From Syntrophomonas palmitatica JCM 14374 (GTDB taxonomy: Bacteria > Bacillota > Syntrophomonadia > Syntrophomonadales > Syntrophomonadaceae), in contig NZ_BBCE01000009.1 in assembly GCF_001311885.1 (NCBI RefSeq), forward strand, positions 55,558-119,557: a stretch of 64,000 nt of DNA. The letters are read 5' to 3'. The position numbers were made by a program, and so were the translations under genes. The stretch's first letter is position 1. Every line of letters begins with the position of its first letter. This document shows, piece after piece, positions 29,401 to 37,088 of the stretch. The notes beneath the pieces were generated by a model. It was not told the origin of the DNA. It made no database searches and worked only from the letters and a program-made list of their open reading frames with translations.

Positions 29401-29691
29401 CCGCAGACAAAGGATGCGGTTGATTTCAGCCGCGGAGCAGTTCTCTTTCATGAAGACCAGATCCCGTCCAAGAAAAAGCGCGATCCTATCCCGTTCGGCA
29501 AACCCTTCCAGTTCTCGGGCCAAATCATAGGCCTTTTCTTCGCTGGGCGCCAAACAGAGTATTTTAGTATGTAATTGATTCATAATTTCAGCCAGGCAAT
29601 AGGCGCGGGCAGTACCCGCTAATCCGGTTAAAATGACATTTTCTTTTTTATGATAATGAACACAAATTCTATCGAACACATCACGATTCAA
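26485..29691 (-). CDS. mfd: Transcription-repair coupling factor Mfd
   Basis: Mfd removes RNA polymerase stalled at DNA lesions and recruits UvrAB. The ~1068-residue product has the UvrB-like N-terminal domains with degenerate motifs, the RNA-polymerase-interacting domain starting LKLGDYVVHESYGIGIFRG (about 425) and the RecG-like translocase with GDVGYGKTEVAMRA (Walker A) and VVDEEHRFGVKQKE (DExH). The TRG motif region and the C-terminal TRCF domain follow. TTG at 29691 is favoured because GGGGAGG lies eight bases before it; a GTG at 29745 has no site. It converges with the ger cluster, with a gap of 50 bp. Confidence 0.96.
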   Translation of the reverse strand: MNRDVFDRICVHYHKKENVILTGLAGTARAYCLAEIMNQLHTKILCLAPSEEKAYDLARELEGFAERDRIALFLGRDLVFMKENCSAAEINRILCLRECLEHPSRSGFIITTPAGLMYLMASPAQLQAASLRLQAGEETQLEKILRQLVNGGYVRVDTVSRPGEFALRGGILDVYALNEHQPYRLDFFGDYLESIRGFDADTQRSGKKENQVKIFPADELAGEGLQASLLDYLSPDALVFFDEPHEFYRLLEQNSKRYHEILRESRKEGRELKELQLLDREKLAGGLKKLPVVYHAYFSGSISPAEAAVLEHVSQQEMEPFYNNYSLLFTRIKEWQSKNYHICLAVKSKMARDQIKKDLSDQHISGVEFTSQALEKGFVSQTLQLAIVSEKDIWGRVPAKTKPRKNSENRVVLEDLKLGDYVVHESYGIGIFRGVTTVETDGVTREYVMLQYAGTDKLYLPLEKLDQLYKYTTSEDKAPRLSKLGGTEWERTKKRVSESIQDLAEKLLRLYAGRQALEGYAFSPDTPWQSQFEEAFPYEETPDQLKAVNDVKRDMENRRPMDRLICGDVGYGKTEVAMRAVFKAIMDGKQAAILVPTTVLAEQHYQTFRERFKDYPTNIEVFSRFRTAAEQKRIAAELKKGLVDIVIGTHRLLSSDVQFKDLGLLVVDEEHRFGVKQKEKIKALKELVDVISLSATPIPRSLHMSLTGLRDLSIIETPPPERYPITTYVLEYNEEIIVQAIQSELERQGQVFFVHNRIEDIYKVRDHLQELLPGVEIAVGHGRMPEEELSRTMMDFLRGRFQVFLCTTIIESGLDMPNVNTIIIDEADKMGLAQLYQLRGRVGRSNRIAYAYLTYRRDRAIGETAQKRLNAIREFNELGSGMKIALRDLEIRGAGNILGPEQHGFIHAVGFDLYCRLLEQETAKLKGESPREEFSAQFDIDVDYYIPDSYIPDSGAKIRIYRKLLLATEKEDIEEVRAEMLDRFGALPRPVENFLSISDLRLKARGKAIKSLRRKGQELEIVFAQDLPADINQRLQGCRIKSLHKRSLMLNLQGSASLEVLGQIMEMI

Positions 29692-29760
29692 ACCGCAATC
29701 CTCCCCAAGCTTAAAAGGTGGACACCGAAATATACCGGCCTCCACATACTGAGATATTAA

Positions 29761-29982
29761 CCACAGATGGACACAGATTTAAACCACAGATTCACACAGA
29801 TATTTTAATGGTTTAATTGGTAACTCCCAAAACGATAGCTAACGCCTTGACTATAATCTTTTATCCAGCTTCACAAATATATTACGAATACGCCAATATA
29901 ATGCTCATTTATATTTTGGGGCTCTTAGCTGAAAAAGTCTCATCTGTGAAAATCTGTGACTCATCTGTGTTCATCTGTGGCT
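29761..29982. repeat. CACAGAT palindromic element, copy 4 (full length, ~220 bp)
   Basis: The gap 29692-29997 has no gene. From 29761 it reads CCACAGATGGACACAGATTT and ends AATCTGTGACTCATCTGTGT then TCATCTGTGG. Inner sequence ACACAGATATTTTAATGGTTT matches the copy at 12951. It lies between the fin stop and the mfd start. Confidence 0.7.
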
Positions 29983-29997
29983 GATATCAGCCTCTTT

Positions 29998-30162
29998 TTA
30001 ACTATAGTAGTGCTGGCGGTTGATCAGGGCGGGTTCGGAAAAGCCCATCTCAGCAGCGCAGTCTTCACAGATGCCCTGCAAGCCGACTACCCCTTCCGGA
30101 CCCTCAACTTCCGCATAATCAAATACCTGCTGGCAGAATTCACAAATGTTGTAAACCTTCAT
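29998..30162 (-). CDS. Small Fin-like (YabK) protein, putative anti-sigma-F factor
   Basis: In B. subtilis Fin binds sigma-F and helps the switch to sigma-G. This 54-residue protein reads MKVYNICEFCQQVFDYAEVE, then GLQGICEDCAAEMGF and ends NRQHYYS. It keeps two CxxC pairs (CEFC, CEDC) and sits exactly between pth and mfd, the place of fin. It is shorter than the 76-residue Bacillus protein, lacking the middle LTxEERxDxI segment. The ATG follows AGGAGCAGGTAAATA. Similarity is limited, so function rests mainly on synteny and the cysteine pattern. Confidence 0.7.
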   Translation of the reverse strand: MKVYNICEFCQQVFDYAEVEGPEGVVGLQGICEDCAAEMGFSEPALINRQHYYS

Positions 30163-30232
30163 TATTTACCTGCTCCTTCAAGCCTTTTTGCATATTTTAC
30201 CTTTCAAGGCAGGTAATTATACCAGCATCCGT

Positions 30233-30784
30233 TTAATTATACTCATTCATAGTCTGAACTATGCCATGACGAATCCAGTATTCCAGGGCATCAGCCGCCC
30301 GCCGGACAGCCTTGTTCATCACATCCGTCTCCTCAGGGGTAAATTCTCCCAGGACCCAATCGACAGCTTCCCGGTCCGGACGTCCTATGCCAAGCCTTAA
30401 GCGGGAAAACTGGCGGCTTCCCAGCCTGTCTATTATCGATGTCACGCCTTTATGTCCGCCGCTTCCTCCTTCTGCCCGCAACCGCAGACTGCCGGGAGCC
30501 AGATCCATATCGTCATAGACCACAATCAAGTTTTCCAGTTCTATTTTATACCATTTAACCAGGGCAGCTACCGCCTGGCCGGAGTTATTCATATATGTCA
30601 AAGGTTTGACCAGCAGGGTTTTTTGTCCTCCGGGTCTGGTATGTCCAATGATAGCCTCACAACGGCTTTCTTCTTTTTCCACCGAAAAGCGCCCGGCGAA
30701 TTCCTCCAGCACTTTAAAGCCCACATTATGCCGGGTATTATTGTACTTTCTGCCCGGATTGCCCAGGCCGACTATCATCTTCAT
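30233..30784 (-). CDS. pth: Peptidyl-tRNA hydrolase
   Basis: Pth cleaves peptidyl-tRNAs released from stalled ribosomes. The 183-residue product shows MIVGLGNPGRKYNNTRHNVG with the catalytic His, KPLTYMNNSGQAV, VVYDDMDLAPGSLRLR and GGSGGHKGVTSII, all diagnostic. ATG 30784 is chosen because GGAG is at the right distance; a frame open to 30841 lies in repeat sequence. The order prs-pth-fin-mfd is as in Bacillus, without ctc (rplY). Confidence 0.96.
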   Translation of the reverse strand: MKMIVGLGNPGRKYNNTRHNVGFKVLEEFAGRFSVEKEESRCEAIIGHTRPGGQKTLLVKPLTYMNNSGQAVAALVKWYKIELENLIVVYDDMDLAPGSLRLRAEGGSGGHKGVTSIIDRLGSRQFSRLRLGIGRPDREAVDWVLGEFTPEETDVMNKAVRRAADALEYWIRHGIVQTMNEYN

Positions 30785-30810
30785 AGCTGACTCCAAAAAA
30801 GTAATTAACC

Positions 30811-30862
30811 CCAGATTTAATGTTTTTAGTCTGTGACCCATCCGTGTGAATCTGCGGCGGTT
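30811..30862. repeat. CACAGAT palindromic element, degenerate short copy
   Basis: CCCCAGATTTAATG ... TAGTCTGTGACCCATCCG and TGTGAATCTGCGGCGG lie between the prs stop and the pth start. The right arm resembles other copies with C-for-T changes. Confidence 0.45.
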
Positions 30863-30868
30863 ATTCCC

Positions 30869-31800
30869 TTAGCCTTCGAATAGTTTGCTGACTGACAGGT
30901 CCTCGTGAATACGCAAAATAGCCTCTCCTATTAGAGGGGCTATAGACAGGATAGTCATATTAGGCAGTTTTTTGCCTTCAGCCAGGGGAATCGTGTTAGT
31001 GATGACAATTTCCTCGAGGGGGGCTTTAGACAGTCTATCTATGGCAGGTCCTGAAAATACAGGGTGGGTACAGCAGCAATATACCTTTAATGCGCCTTTT
31101 TCTTTCATTACCTCGGCAGCCTGGCATACCGTTCCCGCGGTATCAATAATATCATCTATAATAATAACGGATTTGCCTTCCACATCGCCAATGACGTTCA
31201 TAACTTCTGACACATTGGGTTCGGGCCGGCGCTTGTCCACAATAGCCAGAGGCACGCCCAGTTTGGCCGCTAAATCACGGGCACGGGTCACTCCCCCTAC
31301 ATCCGGCGAGAGCACTACCGAATTTTCCCCCAACCCCCGGGTCTAAAATATTCCGCTATAGTCGGTACTCCAGGCAGATGATCCACCGGTATGTCAAAGA
31401 AACCCTGAATCTGGGTGGCATGAAGATCTACGGCCACTACCCGCTCCGCTCCGGCCTCCACAATGAGGTTGGCAACCAGTTTAGCGGTAATGGGGTCGCG
31501 CGCGCGGCTTTTGCGATCCTGACGCGCATAGCCGTAATAGGGAATTACCGCGTTAATACGCGAAGCTGATGCTCTGCGGAAAGCGTCAATCATAACCAAT
31601 AATTCCATGAGGTTTTCATTTACCGGCGTACAGGTGGGCTGAACCACAAACACATCTACTCCGCGCACACTCTCATCTATACGGCAGCCGATTTCACCAT
31701 CCGAGAAACGCGATACCTTGGCATCTCCTACCGGCATCCCTAAATACTTGGCAATCTCTTCTGCCAGGCACGGGTTGGCATTACCGGTAAACAGTTTCAT
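30869..31800 (-). CDS. prs: Ribose-phosphate pyrophosphokinase, frame-interrupted
   Basis: Prs makes PRPP from ribose 5-phosphate and ATP for nucleotide, His and Trp synthesis. N-terminal part: [75 protein letters not shown]. One base is missing in the C-run near 31335-31342; the frame then continues [16 protein letters not shown], RAxxLA, VDKRRP and the PRPP loop [12 protein letters not shown]. The repaired length is about 311 residues, as usual. ATG 31800 matches homologues; a GTG at 31851 is possible. It follows glmU, as in Bacillus. Confidence 0.93.
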
Positions 31801-31867
31801 CCTCACCTGGATGCCTTCATCAAATCCAACCTCCAATTTTTTAGTAGCCACTTGATATTTTAATGAT

Positions 31868-31943
31868 GTTTAACTGCAGATTTCACACAGATGAACACTG
31901 ATTTTTTAAACTTAACGTTTAAACATGTGTTCATCTGCGGTTA
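31868..31943. repeat. CACAGAT palindromic element, copy 5 (76 bp)
   Basis: TAACTGCAGATTTCACACAG at the left faces ATGTGTTCATCTGCGGTTA at the right. The palindrome fills the gap between the glmU stop and the prs frame. Confidence 0.6.
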
Positions 31944-31944
31944 A

Positions 31945-33294
31945 TCATTTTCTTTTTTTCAAATGTTTTTGTTCGGCGCGTTCCACTGCCAGGGTATTGG
32001 CGGGAACGTTGCGGCTTATGGTTGATCCGGCCCCGGTTACAGAGTTTTCTCCTATAGTAACCGGCGCAACCAGATTGGTATTGCTGCCGATAAAGACTCC
32101 GTCTTCAAGTATGGTTTGATGCTTGTTTTTTCCGTCATAATTGCAGGTTATGGTACCTGCACCCACATTTACACCCTTCCCCAGGGTTGCGTCACCAACA
32201 TAACTGAGATGCGGAATCTTGCTTCCCGCGCCTATATATGATTTTTTAATTTCCACAAAATCTCCGACTTTAACCCCATCCGCCAGTTCCGCCTGGGGCC
32301 GCAGGTAGGCAAAAGGCCCTATAGTACAGCCGTCCCCTACCCTGGCTTCCTTGATGCGTGAATTTTCAACTGTTACCCTGTTGCCTAACTGGGAATCATT
32401 AATGTGGGTAAAAGGACCTATTTCACAGCCCGAACCTATTCGCGTCCTGCCTTCAATAATAGTAGAGGGGAGTATTAATGTGTCTGAACCTATTATAACG
32501 TCCTGGTCAATATAAGTGGTTTCAGGATCCATTATAGTTACACCGTTTAACATCAAATCGCGGTTTTTGCGCTGACGCAGTATCTTTTCAGCATAAGCCA
32601 GCTGTACCCGGTTATTTATGCCATAGATTTCGGTTTCATCCTCAATTCTCATTATTTCCACTTTTTGCCCGTCATTAATAAGTATTTCCAGAATATCGGT
32701 AAGGTAGTACTCACCCTGGGCATTGTTGGCCTTAATGCGGGTTAAGGCTTCAAAAGCTGTTCCGGCCTGAAAACAATACATGCCTGAATTAATTTCCCGC
32801 AGCGCTTTCTCCTGGGGGCTGGCGTCTTTTTCCTCGACTATCCGCGCCAGGCTGCCATCAGCCTGCCTTACTATACGGCCATATCCCCGGGGGTTATTAA
32901 ATTCACAGCTAAGTACGGTAGCGGCGGCTTGTTTTTGCCGGTGAAACTCAAGCAGGTTTTTCAGGGTTTCAGCCTGCAGTAACGGAGTATCTCCGGCCAA
33001 GACCAGCATAATATCAGCAGGTTTAACCAAATCCCGGGCCTGCATCAGGGCATGTCCCGTTCCCAGTTGTTGTTCCTGCAAAGCAAACTTGATACCGGTA
33101 TCTTGCAGCATTTTTTCAACTTCGGCCCGACCATGACCCAGCACTAAAGTAATGTCTGAAACCCCCGCCCCCCGGACCGCATCAATAACATAATTAACCA
33201 GGGGTTTGCCTGCGGCCTGATGTAAAACCTTGGGCAGCTCCGACTTCATCCTGACTCCTTTGCCTGCAGCCAGGATTACTGCTGAATATTCCAC
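31945..33294 (-). CDS. glmU: Bifunctional UDP-GlcNAc pyrophosphorylase / GlcN-1-P acetyltransferase
   Basis: GlmU acetylates glucosamine 1-phosphate and couples it to UTP, giving UDP-GlcNAc for peptidoglycan. The N-terminal uridylyltransferase has AVILAAGKGVRMKSELPKVL, LAGDTPLL, NNPRGYGRIVR and GEYYLTDI. The C-terminal left-handed beta-helix has hexapeptide repeats and the active-site stretch GVNVGAGTITCNYDGKNKHQ. The length, 449, is normal. The start is GTG after AAAGGTGAG. spoVG and purR, upstream of glmU in Bacillus, are absent. Confidence 0.97.
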   Translation of the reverse strand: MEYSAVILAAGKGVRMKSELPKVLHQAAGKPLVNYVIDAVRGAGVSDITLVLGHGRAEVEKMLQDTGIKFALQEQQLGTGHALMQARDLVKPADIMLVLAGDTPLLQAETLKNLLEFHRQKQAAATVLSCEFNNPRGYGRIVRQADGSLARIVEEKDASPQEKALREINSGMYCFQAGTAFEALTRIKANNAQGEYYLTDILEILINDGQKVEIMRIEDETEIYGINNRVQLAYAEKILRQRKNRDLMLNGVTIMDPETTYIDQDVIIGSDTLILPSTIIEGRTRIGSGCEIGPFTHINDSQLGNRVTVENSRIKEARVGDGCTIGPFAYLRPQAELADGVKVGDFVEIKKSYIGAGSKIPHLSYVGDATLGKGVNVGAGTITCNYDGKNKHQTILEDGVFIGSNTNLVAPVTIGENSVTGAGSTISRNVPANTLAVERAEQKHLKKRK

Positions 33295-33633
33295 CTGTTA
33301 AACTCACCTTTCAAAGACCTTATAGTAATCTTCTTGCGTTAAGAAAAAGAATACCATGACTCTTGCCATATGCAGAGCCTGGTAATGGTATTTATATTTT
33401 TAATATATTACAAAATAACCTTTTTTGCTTCTAATAAATCCTGCCAGCATATCTGAAATATCTCTATTATTTTCTACAAAGTCAGCCTCTATTCCTGTCT
33501 ATATCCAGAAAAAACTTTTGATAAAGCCGTTGATTATCACGGATTTTAAGTTTTTGTAAGACACAAGGAGGGGACACAAACATTAACTTGTGTCCCCCTT
33601 GGTTCTGTGCTGATCCGCGGCTGATCAAGGTCT
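33295..33633. other. Gene-free gap with hairpin and repeat remnants
   Basis: No gene is seen. AAGGAGGGGACACAA (33565-33579) faces TTGTGTCCCCCTT (33588-33600), a hairpin related to the GTGTCCCC palindromes and possibly terminating the upstream nucleotidyltransferase gene. A degenerate CACAGAT element (ATCACGGATTTTAAG near 33538; CTGATCCGCGGCTGAT near 33610) surrounds the hairpin, as if the hairpin had been inserted into it. The remainder is A+T rich. Confidence 0.5.
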
Positions 33634-34410
33634 TTACAGCTGGGTTCCTGCCAGGTGCTTATGAGCCAGTTCCAGGTCGGCGGGTTTGTCGACATCGACA
33701 CCTACTTCAGCGTAAGGAGATATGATGGCCTTGCCGCGGATACCCAATATTTCCTGAAAGCGTTTTTCGGCCGCGGCGATGCTGAGCCTGCCGGTTATGT
33801 ATTTCCACATTAGCCCCAGTCCAAAAAGCCTGGAAATAGCCAGCAGATTCTTTCTTCTCTCTACAAGTTTTAGGGCCATATCCATTATCTGTTCTATAAC
33901 CGCACTGCGCAGGATAAAGAGATTTCCCCCGGTAAAAATCCCGTCCTTAAGCCGGGCATAGGTGCGCCGTACTCCGGGGAATCGTCTTTCATTAACTTCT
34001 TTGCTGGTAACCGGATAGAAAAAATCCGCTTCAATTTTCTCGGTTTCCCGGATAAAGTCATCGATCGCTTCAGTGGTAATAAACGGAATATCAGAAGGCA
34101 TAATCAATATTTTTTCACTCATGCCTTTTTCCTTCAGCAAACCGACAGCGTTGACAAAACTTTCCACCGCATTATCCCCGCCCCCGACAAAAAATATGTT
34201 CTCTTCCCGGGAAAAAATACTGCGCAGAGAATCCACCGGGCCGCTAATTACTACTTTGTCAACATATTGTGAACGTCGCAGGGCCTTGTACACATAATAG
34301 ATCATGGGGTAATTGCCGATTATAATCAGGGCCTCATTATCGTATGGAGCAATTTTCCTGAGTTCGCCGCTGCTCTGGCCTCCGGCCAAAATTACAGCAT
34401 CATATTGCAT
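33634..34410 (-). CDS. MobA-like NTP transferase family protein
   Basis: A 258-residue protein with the nucleotidyltransferase signature AVILAGGQSSGELRKIAPYD at the start, MIYYVYKALRRS, MPSDIPFITTEAIDDF (metal-binding Asp) and a basic C-terminal part. It belongs to the NTP_transf_3/MobA-like group; the substrate cannot be read from sequence. In related Clostridia a similar gene stands near glmU and ispE, so a role in envelope precursor or cofactor activation is possible. The ATG follows GGAGGTACATCA. Confidence 0.75.
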   Translation of the reverse strand: MQYDAVILAGGQSSGELRKIAPYDNEALIIIGNYPMIYYVYKALRRSQYVDKVVISGPVDSLRSIFSREENIFFVGGGDNAVESFVNAVGLLKEKGMSEKILIMPSDIPFITTEAIDDFIRETEKIEADFFYPVTSKEVNERRFPGVRRTYARLKDGIFTGGNLFILRSAVIEQIMDMALKLVERRKNLLAISRLFGLGLMWKYITGRLSIAAAEKRFQEILGIRGKAIISPYAEVGVDVDKPADLELAHKHLAGTQL

Positions 34411-34429
34411 TGATGTACCTCCGTAAGTA

Positions 34430-34525
34430 CGAAATAGACACAGATAACAGGATTAAACCGGATTTCACGGCATAACCCCATATGGCTAATTTTCGCTGAA
34501 CCCGTGTGGATTCGGTCTTATTTTA
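34430..34525. repeat. CACAGAT palindromic element, degenerate copy
   Basis: GACACAGATAACAGGATTAA and GGATTTCACGG at the left face GAACCCGTGTGGATTCGGTC at the right, between the gntR stop and the nucleotidyltransferase start. Confidence 0.4.
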
Positions 34526-34529
34526 TAAA

Positions 34530-35221
34530 TCAGTCGGGAATGAACCCGTCCTTTTTAATGGATTCGATCATGCTCTGTTCCGCATTTTCAATATGTTCAT
34601 GGGCCAGCTGCCGGGCCAGCACAACATCGCGGGCTTGAATAGCCTCAACTAAAGCCCGGTGTTCTTCCAGAGATTGTTTCATTCTCCCCGGATAGGCCAG
34701 GGATGTTGCCCGAAAACGCTGAATCTGTTCGCGCAGGTTGTTTATAATCGGCAGCAGCCTTTCATTACGGCTGGCACGGTAAATTGATTCATGGAATTTG
34801 GTGTCTACTTCTACCAGTCTTTCCATGTCATGATTGTGAATGGCATCGGCTTTTTCCACCAGATGACGTTCCATTGCCTCCAGTTCCTCATCAGTAATTC
34901 TTTCCGCAGCCAGGCCTGCCGCCAGGCCCTCCAGGGCAGCCCTTATTTCAAAAATATCGGCGATGTCTTTAAAGGAAATGTCAGCTACATAAGCACCCTT
35001 GCGCGGAACCATAACAATGAACCCTTCCAGTTCCAGCTTGCGCAGGGCTTCTCTGATAGGGGTCCGGGAAACGCCCAGTTCATCAGCCAGTTGTATCTCC
35101 ATCAATCTTTCCCGCGGTTTTAAAATACCATTGATTATAGCCTCTCTAATAGCATCCAGCACCAATTCCCGCAGGGTTTATAGGAGTCCAGATTTACCGG
35201 TAACAGTCTCTTCCCTTCCAT
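34530..35221 (-). CDS. GntR family regulator, FadR subfamily, frame-interrupted near start
   Basis: A transcription factor with an N-terminal winged helix (LADELGVSRTPIREALRKLE, FIVMVPRKGAYVAD) and an all-helical FCD ligand-binding domain (about 85-220; FEIRAALEGLAAGLAAERIT, FHESIYRAS, EHRALVEAIQARD). The natural start is ATG 35221 after GAGGTGATTCTTA, reading MEGKRLLPVNLDSYKP; one G is missing near 35174, after which LRELVLDAIREAIINGILKP follows. Repaired length about 230. It may regulate an adjacent gene; the ligand is unknown. It lies 17 bp after ispE. Confidence 0.9.
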
Positions 35222-35238
35222 TAAGAATCACCTCTTTA

Positions 35239-36137
35239 TTAATATGATGAAACCAGATATGTCTCTTTATACCGCTGTTTCAATATGTTAAAGGCATGCC
35301 TGGCCTTCTCCCCATCGGCAAACAAACCGAATACACTGGGACCGCTTCCTGACATAAGGGCGTTTATGGCCCCCAAATCTCCAAGTTGATTCTTTATCAT
35401 TTCTATTTGCGGCTGCTTTTTTATACTGACCGACTCCAGGACATTGCCTAAACGGGCTGCGACAGCGCGCAGGTCATGCTGCCGCCAAGCCTGCAAAAAC
35501 AGTTCTATATCAGGCCGGTCGGTAACCTCATTATCTCGGTAACCTCCGTATACTTCAGCCGTGGATAACTGAAAATCAGGTTTTACTATCAGGATTTCCT
35601 GCAGGCAAACCGATGGCAGCGGGCTTAAAATCTCACCTCTGCCCCGGGCTAAACAGGTGACCCCGGCGGGAGCCATTATCCTGGAATCTTTTTCCCGCAA
35701 GGGTGAACCGGCCAGACAATAAGGTATATCTGATCCCAGGGTCAGGCCCAGGCGCATTAACTCCTCCTGCGGAACCGCCAAAGCATACAGTTCATTAATG
35801 CCCATCAAGACCGCCGCCGCGTCTGTGCTTCCGCCAGCCAGCCCTGCCGCTACTGGTATATTCTTCTCTATAAATATTTTTACTCCTGCTTTTTGCCCAA
35901 ATTTTTCCAATATTAATTGAGCCGCCCGGTAGGCAAGATTGCTTCCCGCCTGGGAAGGGAGTCGTTATCGCTGGCCACGACTATTCCCTCATCATATTCT
36001 TCCATGAACAAGCGATCACAGAGATTGACCTGGTGCATGACCGTCACCAACTCATGGTAGCCGTCGGGCCGCTTGCCTTTTATATCCAGGATAAGATTAA
36101 TTTTGGCCGGAGCCTCAATAATTATCGACCTTTTCAT
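35239..36137 (-). CDS. ispE: 4-diphosphocytidyl-2-C-methyl-D-erythritol kinase, frame-interrupted
   Basis: IspE phosphorylates CDP-methylerythritol in the MEP isoprenoid pathway. It starts MKRSIIIEAPAKINLILDIK, the GHMP-kinase opening, then GYHELVTVMHQVNL. One base is missing near 35945-35955; the frame resumes GSNLAYRAAQLILEKFGQKA and continues with the ATP-binding PVAAGLAGGSTDAAAVL and C-terminal ALMSGSGPSVFGLF. Repaired length about 299. ATG 36137 is chosen because the domain begins there. Bacillus has ispE between veg and purR; here 12 kb of extra genes lie between ispE and veg. Confidence 0.93.
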
Positions 36138-36195
36138 CTTTTTCCGCTCCCACGTTTTATACATTATAACACAGGCGGTAACCCCGGAATAAAAG

Positions 36196-36228
36196 CTCAG
36201 GGGAACAACCCATGGTTGTTCCCCTGAG
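36196..36228 (-). terminator. Rho-independent terminator after spoIIR
   Basis: A perfect 15-bp stem (36196-36210 with 36214-36228; CTCAGGGGAACAACC) around CAT, followed on the minus strand by CTTTTATT. It separates spoIIR from ispE. Confidence 0.85.
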
Positions 36229-36257
36229 TTCAGTTAGGGGGATGTATGTGTATATCA

Positions 36258-36833
36258 TTAATGCCTTGAGATTTTTACTTTCATGCCGCGCGGCAAAAGT
36301 TCCAGGCATTTAAAGCTAACCCGTGCTTCCCGGGAGCTGGCCAGGGAAAGCCCGCGGTCAGACGAGGCAACCATGCACAGGGGCGGAAAAAGAACGCACC
36401 ACCAGTTCTTGCCCTGACCTTCGCCCAAGACCACCCGTACCGCCTGGTAATTTCCCTGGGGCAAAACCAAATTGCCGTAGCTTTTGGCCGGGAAATTAAA
36501 TTCACCTATATATACATTAACCGGGTAATCATAACCCTCTGCCTGCATAACGGTTTCGGCAACGGCTTGAATCCTGTCTTTCTCCCGGATTGCCATTTGC
36601 CGGGCTTCAGCGGCATCATGAGCTTTTGAAAAATCCGGACGCATTTCTTCAACAATGCGGTCCTTGATAGCCAGCTTCAAAGCCTGGTCCCCGGGCGAAT
36701 CGCTGTTGGCTATCACATGCAGGCGTAATACGCCGTCTGCCAATGATTGGCTCTTTTCATACTCATATAACGAATAAGTTCCAGCCAGCAATAAGACTAA
36801 AATCAAAATCGCAACCGGCACATACCTTTTCAA
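36258..36833 (-). CDS. spoIIR: Stage II sporulation protein R
   Basis: SpoIIR is made in the forespore, crosses to the intermembrane space and triggers SpoIIGA to process pro-sigma-E. The 191-residue product has an N-terminal signal/anchor helix (about 5-22) and family motifs LRLHVIANSDSPGDQALKLA, IKDRIVEEM, YPVNVYIGEFNFPAKSYGNL, LPQGNYQAVRVVLGEGQGKN and WWCVLFPPLC. The start is TTG at 36833, eight bases after GAGGGGG. The diagnostic motif set makes the call firm. Confidence 0.96.
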   Translation of the reverse strand: MKRYVPVAILILVLLLAGTYSLYEYEKSQSLADGVLRLHVIANSDSPGDQALKLAIKDRIVEEMRPDFSKAHDAAEARQMAIREKDRIQAVAETVMQAEGYDYPVNVYIGEFNFPAKSYGNLVLPQGNYQAVRVVLGEGQGKNWWCVLFPPLCMVASSDRGLSLASSREARVSFKCLELLPRGMKVKISRH

Positions 36834-36856
36834 ATTCTATTCCCCCTCTCTGTTTA

Positions 36857-36885
36857 AATTCTTTCCAGGATAAAGATTTTTAAAC
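36857..36885 (-). promoter_or_regulatory. Candidate sigma-F promoter of spoIIR
   Basis: GTTTA (36881-36885) and GGAAAGAATT (36857-36866) lie 14 bases apart on the minus strand. The Bacillus sigma-F consensus is GYWTA, about 15-16 bases, GGnnAnAnTR; the last base differs and the spacer is short. spoIIR is a known sigma-F target. Confidence 0.35.
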
Positions 36886-37088
36886 CAGACAGAGGAATAG
36901 AATTTAAATGTTAAAGTCTGGTCCACCGGAGGCTGAATATGGCTTCAATAATAGACCAGGCAGGAAAACGAAAGGTTATGCTCGGGAAGGCACAAATATA
37001 TGATTATAAAAGGAAGTGCAGTACGTGGCGGGAGAGAATCACGCAACCTGCCTTTTTCAAAAACCCTCACGCAAATTCCACAGCAGCG

